NCBI RefSeq assembly: GCF_013618475.1
Contig: NZ_JABJVN010000008.1
Span: forward strand, 62,001 to 126,000
Direction of reading: 5' to 3'
DNA length: 64,000 nucleotides
From: Saccharibacillus deserti
GTDB lineage: Bacteria > Bacillota > Bacilli > Paenibacillales > Paenibacillaceae
The notes under the pieces are model-generated. The model was not told the DNA's origin, did not search any database, and saw only the letters and a list, made by a program, of their open reading frames with translations. Shown piece after piece: positions 60,746 through 64,000 of the stretch; position 1 is the stretch's first letter, and every line of letters starts with the position of its first letter. A program made the position numbers and the translations under genes.

Positions 60746-60916
60746 AAGGCTCATCCTTTCGCTTTTTCCGTAATGGGTTGGCTTCGTCCGTCCGCATCGC
60801 GGGCCGGAGGGCGCATTTCCCCGCTTCGTGAAGGCAGACCGGGATCTTCACCGATTCGCTGCGCCGCTTCTTCCCTTGGGAGGAGGCGGGCACGGATCGG
60901 TGAATTTTGGGTATGC

Positions 60917-60951
60917 AAAAAGGCCGCAGGGGAAATGTCCCCCTGCGGCCT
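60917..60951 (-). terminator. Terminator of the small 83-residue gene
   Basis: AGGCCGCAGGGG / CCCCTGCGGCCT followed by TTTTTG on the minus strand. Confidence 0.88.
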
Positions 60952-61041
60952 CGAAATTCGTATTCGGATAAAGACTCAGACGCTAATACGCGCGGTCCGG
61001 CAAGCCGGAACCGTGCGACCGGACGGAATATTCCCCGTCGG

Positions 61042-61293
61042 TCAAGGCTGCGGATAGCAGGTCGGCCGCGCGAAAAGCGCTGGCCCGATCCGCAGACGCG
61101 AGACAGGAGCGGCATTTCGCTGGTCATTTTCAATTCCGGACAGACGGGTGCCTTGACCGAATTTCAGCGTTGAAGGCTCAAATTTGGACAGACTGATCCC
61201 GTTGCGGTTTTGAACATGAACAATGCCGCTCAGTGCCAGAGGCAGCTGATTGAGCTGTACAAATAAATCGGTCAGCGAAATTTCTTTACGCAT
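61042..61293 (-). CDS. Hypothetical small protein
   Basis: An 83-residue open frame with the start site AAGGAGGTGAG and its own terminator, so it is probably a real gene. The N-terminal half is amphipathic (MRKEISLTDLFVQLNQLPLALSGIVHV), and a stretch SLSKFEPSTLKFGQGTRLSG follows; the C-terminus is basic. I see no membrane helix, cysteine pair or known motif, and recognise no family. Confidence 0.6.
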   Translation of the reverse strand: MRKEISLTDLFVQLNQLPLALSGIVHVQNRNGISLSKFEPSTLKFGQGTRLSGIENDQRNAAPVSRLRIGPALFARPTCYPQP

Positions 61294-61520
61294 CCTTGTC
61301 TCACCTCCTTGTCGTCGTATGCCTCCATATTAACCGGACGTTTCAGCGGAAGGCAAGCTTTTTTTGCGGCGGTCTGCCCCTGCCATACGACCTTCGCAGC
61401 GAGGTTTGATCGTGTTCGCCGGACTTCAATGCCTGCCGTTTCGTTTCTTAATCCGCCGCGGTGGTAAATAAGAAAGGTAGAGTTCAACCAATTCCGAGCG
61501 AAACGAGGAGGACCCCCAGC

Positions 61521-63059
61521 ATGAGCGAAAAATTCAACGTTCCATCCGAACTTCCAAGGTACCCACGGTCCATGTGGAGAACGGTTACCACGCTGCCGAC
61601 CTTCCCCGAGATGCACGAAGATATCAAGGTCGATGCCGCTGTAATCGGCGCGGGCATAGCGGGTGTTACCACCGCCTACCTGCTCTCGCTTGAGGGTTAC
61701 AAGGTGGCCTTGGTCGACGCGGGACAGATTCTGGATGGCACGACCGGCTATACGACAGCGAAGATTTCGGCCCAGCACGGCCTGATCTACAGCGAATTCC
61801 TGACCAATTTCCGCCCCGAGATTGCCCGTTCTTACTATGAAGCGAACATGGAAGGCCTGAATTTCATTCGCGACATGGTCAAGAAGAACGGCATCAACTG
61901 CGATTTCAAGGAAGAAACCGCCTACCTGTATACGAACCAGGACGACAAACTCGACGATCTGCGCAAAGAATTCGAAGCGTATCAGGAGCTGGGCATTCCG
62001 GGTCAATGGCATGATGCCCTGCCGATCCCGGTAGAAGCCAAAGGCGCTATCTCCATGCCCGGGCAGGCCCAGTTCAACCCGCTCAAATATCTCAAGTTCC
62101 TCGTGGAGAAAATCATCGAGAACGGCGGATTGATCTACGAAAACACGACGATCGAAGGCGCCGTATACGGCAAACCGATCGAAGCCTATACCATTGACGG
62201 CGAACACCGGATTTACTGCAACGAGATGGTGGTCACTACCCATTATCCGTTCTGGAACGTTCCGGCCGGCTATTTCACCCGCCTGTCCGTCGAACGCTCC
62301 TATGCGCTGGCCGTCAAACCGGAAACGTCGTTCCACGGCGGCATGTATCTGAGCATCGACGATCCGAAGCGTTCGATCCGTTCCGCCGTGTTCGAAGGCG
62401 AGGAAGTGCTGATCGTGGGCGGCGAGAACCATCCGACAGGCAAAGACGATAACACGTTCGACCATTATCTGGCTCTGGAAAAATTCGCCGGCGAAACGTT
62501 CGGCTCGCGCGAAATTCCGTTCCGCTGGTCGGCCCAGGATATTACGACGCTGGACAAAATCCCTTATATCGGGCCTTTGTCTTCCGACTATCCGTTCACG
62601 TTCATCGCGACCGGCTTCAACAAATGGGGCATGACGAACGGAACGTTTGCGGGACTGCTGCTGCGCGATAACGTCATCCGCCGCTCCAACCCGCATATGA
62701 ATACGTTCAATCCGGGACGCTTCAACGACAAGAGTCTGAATCAGACCGTGGTGACCGGCTTGAAGATGGCCAAAGAAATGATCAAAGGCAAATTCGGCGG
62801 CGCCGACGAGAAGATCAGCAATCTCGAACCGGATCAGGGAGCCATGGTCCGCCACAACGGCAAAAAGGTCGGCGCTTACCGCGATCCGAAAGGCGAACTG
62901 TTCCTGGTCGACACCACCTGCACGCATATGGGCTGCGAGACGGCCTGGAACGAAGCCGAACGTTCATGGGACTGCCCGTGCCACGGTTCGCGCTTCTCTT
63001 ATACCGGCGACGTCCTCGAAGGTCCGGCAACGGATCCGCTGGAACGTCTGCCCGAATAA
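61521..63059 (+). CDS. yhfW: FAD-dependent oxidoreductase with Rieske domain (YhfW-like)
   Basis: A 512-residue protein. The amino-acid-oxidase-like (DAO) part has the FAD loop AAVIGAGIAGVTTAYLL, and the C-terminal 90 residues form a Rieske 2Fe-2S domain with CTHMGC and CPCHGS. It matches YhfW of Bacillus in order and size. The substrate is not known. AGGAGGACC precedes ATG 61521; an in-frame start at 61461 lacks a ribosome site. It is a single gene with a terminator 45 bases downstream. Confidence 0.93.
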   Translation: MSEKFNVPSELPRYPRSMWRTVTTLPTFPEMHEDIKVDAAVIGAGIAGVTTAYLLSLEGYKVALVDAGQILDGTTGYTTAKISAQHGLIYSEFLTNFRPEIARSYYEANMEGLNFIRDMVKKNGINCDFKEETAYLYTNQDDKLDDLRKEFEAYQELGIPGQWHDALPIPVEAKGAISMPGQAQFNPLKYLKFLVEKIIENGGLIYENTTIEGAVYGKPIEAYTIDGEHRIYCNEMVVTTHYPFWNVPAGYFTRLSVERSYALAVKPETSFHGGMYLSIDDPKRSIRSAVFEGEEVLIVGGENHPTGKDDNTFDHYLALEKFAGETFGSREIPFRWSAQDITTLDKIPYIGPLSSDYPFTFIATGFNKWGMTNGTFAGLLLRDNVIRRSNPHMNTFNPGRFNDKSLNQTVVTGLKMAKEMIKGKFGGADEKISNLEPDQGAMVRHNGKKVGAYRDPKGELFLVDTTCTHMGCETAWNEAERSWDCPCHGSRFSYTGDVLEGPATDPLERLPE

Positions 63060-63100
63060 AGGGAGCCTGCGGCTTCCAAGCGCAGAGCCTTTCCCTTACC

Positions 63101-63134
63101 GCCCCGCTTCCCATCAGGGAAGCGGGGTTCTTTT
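63101..63134 (+). terminator. Terminator of the yhfW-like gene
   Basis: CCCCGCTTCCC / GGGAAGCGGGG with ATCA loop, then TTCTTTT. Confidence 0.9.
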
Positions 63135-63224
63135 CAATGTTTTTCGATGCATCCCGATCCGGCTTCCTGTACAATAACAGTAAAATCGTTCCAATAACGA
63201 AATTTGCGCACACCGAGGTGAACC

Positions 63225-64000
63225 ATGAGTTCTCGCAAAAATTTCCGCAGGCCCCGACAGATTCCGTACGTGTTTCTCAGCTTCCTCTCTCTAATCGTCC
63301 TTCTGCTGGCCGGCGTACTGGTCTGGCAGCTTGCAGGTCCGGCCGAAGATACACAGACAGCTTCGGACGAACCCGGAACCGAAACTTCGCCCGTCGCTTC
63401 GATTCCACCGGTCACTCTGCCGATTTTTGAAGAAGGCGGGATCAAACGGACGGCTTCCGTCGTCGACGGCCAGCTTGCGATATACGACGGAACGGACTGG
63501 AAAAAGTCTTTCTGGCCCGGAATCAACTTCGGCGCCACGACACCCGGACATTATCCGGGACAGCTCTCGCCGACCAAAGAAGACTATATGCGCTGGTTCC
63601 CGCAGATGCAGGAAATGAATATCAAAGCGGTGCGGATCTACACGATCCTGCCGCCCGATTTCTACCAGGCGCTGGCGGAGTTCAACGCCTCGCAGGAAGA
63701 ACCTCTGATGCTGATGCAGGGGATCTGGTCGCCGGAAGAAGAACTGATCGGCGAAGACGCGAACGGCCGGAACGCGTTCTCCGCAGAAATCACGGACAGC
63801 TTTGAGCAGGAAATCCGCGATGCCGCGGCCGTGGTGCACGGCAAAGCCGATCTGAAAGAGAGTCCCGGACATGCCGCCGGCACCTATGCGGCGGATGTCT
63901 CGCCTTACCTGCTCGGCTGGATCGTCGGCACGGAATGGTATCCGTACGCCGTGCAGACGACCAACGAAGCCAATAAAGGCATGAAGCCGTATGTCGGTCA
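63225..64000 (+). CDS. Membrane-anchored protein, possibly glycosidase-like (C-terminus outside window)
   Basis: The first 258 residues are visible. A basic N-terminus and one helix (VFLSFLSLIVLLLAGVLVW) anchor it to the membrane, followed by a Thr/Ser/Pro/Glu-rich stem. From about residue 95 the sequence WPGINFGATTPGHYPG and MQEMNIKAVRIYTILPPDFYQAL looks like the first strands of a TIM-barrel of the glycoside hydrolase or glucanosyltransferase kind. GAGGTGAACC precedes the ATG. I cannot name the family, and the catalytic residues would lie beyond the edge. Confidence 0.65.
   Translation, partial: MSSRKNFRRPRQIPYVFLSFLSLIVLLLAGVLVWQLAGPAEDTQTASDEPGTETSPVASIPPVTLPIFEEGGIKRTASVVDGQLAIYDGTDWKKSFWPGINFGATTPGHYPGQLSPTKEDYMRWFPQMQEMNIKAVRIYTILPPDFYQALAEFNASQEEPLMLMQGIWSPEEELIGEDANGRNAFSAEITDSFEQEIRDAAAVVHGKADLKESPGHAAGTYAADVSPYLLGWIVGTEWYPYAVQTTNEANKGMKPYVG

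Noticed and set aside
61272-62927. Long open frame of 551 codons on the minus strand opposite the yhfW-like gene
   Set aside because: It is antisense to a clearly recognisable FAD/Rieske protein, has no ribosome site, and is a by-product of GC-rich codon usage.

Overview
The window looks like chromosome from a Gram-positive, spore-former-related Firmicute of the Paenibacillaceae; a pigmented Paenibacillus or Saccharibacillus type fits best, but this is inference. Shine-Dalgarno sequences are strong and AGGAGG-like, TTG and GTG starts are frequent, intrinsic terminators are clean, and the base composition is GC-rich for a Bacillales. Family content agrees: a Spo0E-like phosphatase, an AbrB-type regulator, a CheX pair, a YhfW-type Rieske oxidoreductase, a YusV-type Fur-controlled ATPase, a heterodimeric SMR pump, and GlnRS. 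I saw no rRNA, tRNA, CRISPR array, insertion sequence or phage gene.

Layout. 1-1.9 kb: prfA-prmC (minus). 2.1-4.8 kb: a two-gene CheX/response-regulator operon, then a DUF2087/GIY-YIG-like fusion with a second internal start. 5.0-13.1 kb (minus): ychF, then a carotenoid operon (two CrtN-type desaturases, a CrtM/CrtB-type synthase, a glycosyltransferase, a broken CrtP-type gene, fni). 13.4-21 kb: cardiolipin synthase, a TetR-controlled SMR pair, a second TetR regulator with an RND pump. 21-34.4 kb: gluconokinase-like kinase behind a structured leader, TorD-like chaperone, MFS and GNAT genes, a KGG stress protein, glnS, a molybdopterin oxidoreductase, a lipoprotein, a LOG-family gene. 34.5-41.5 kb: a formate/nitrite-family channel and an NADH oxidase, both with redox-regulator-like palindromes, yusV with a Fur box, an AbrB-HTH fusion, a Spo0E-like gene, a MarR gene. 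41.5-48.1 kb (minus): DEAD-box helicase, SulP transporter with a 53-bp palindromic tandem repeat upstream, UbiB-like kinase with a phasin-like partner, HemD-like protein. 48.4-53.0 kb: three paralogous HTH-TPR receptors, the first overlapped by a 43-residue secreted-peptide gene. 53-64 kb: an O-acetylation pair (SGNH-like/MBOAT), phosphotransferase, manganese catalase, an array of four hairpins, an ABC-F protein, a YhfW-like enzyme, and a partial membrane-anchored protein.

The most interesting locus is 48.4-53.0 kb. It has the architecture of a receptor-pheromone system of the RRNPP/AimR/AloR type: an XRE-like HTH fused to TPR-like helices, immediately followed by a translationally coupled pre-pro-peptide and a strong terminator, then two related receptors in one operon with no convincing peptide of their own. 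Base composition changes sharply inside the first receptor, and the AT-rich half includes the peptide gene. That suggests receptor C-terminus and peptide were exchanged as one unit. Secondary points are the 53-bp palindromic repeats before the SulP gene, the hairpin array before the ABC-F gene, the Rex/Fnr-like operators at nox and the FNT gene, and the dual-start GIY-YIG fusion.
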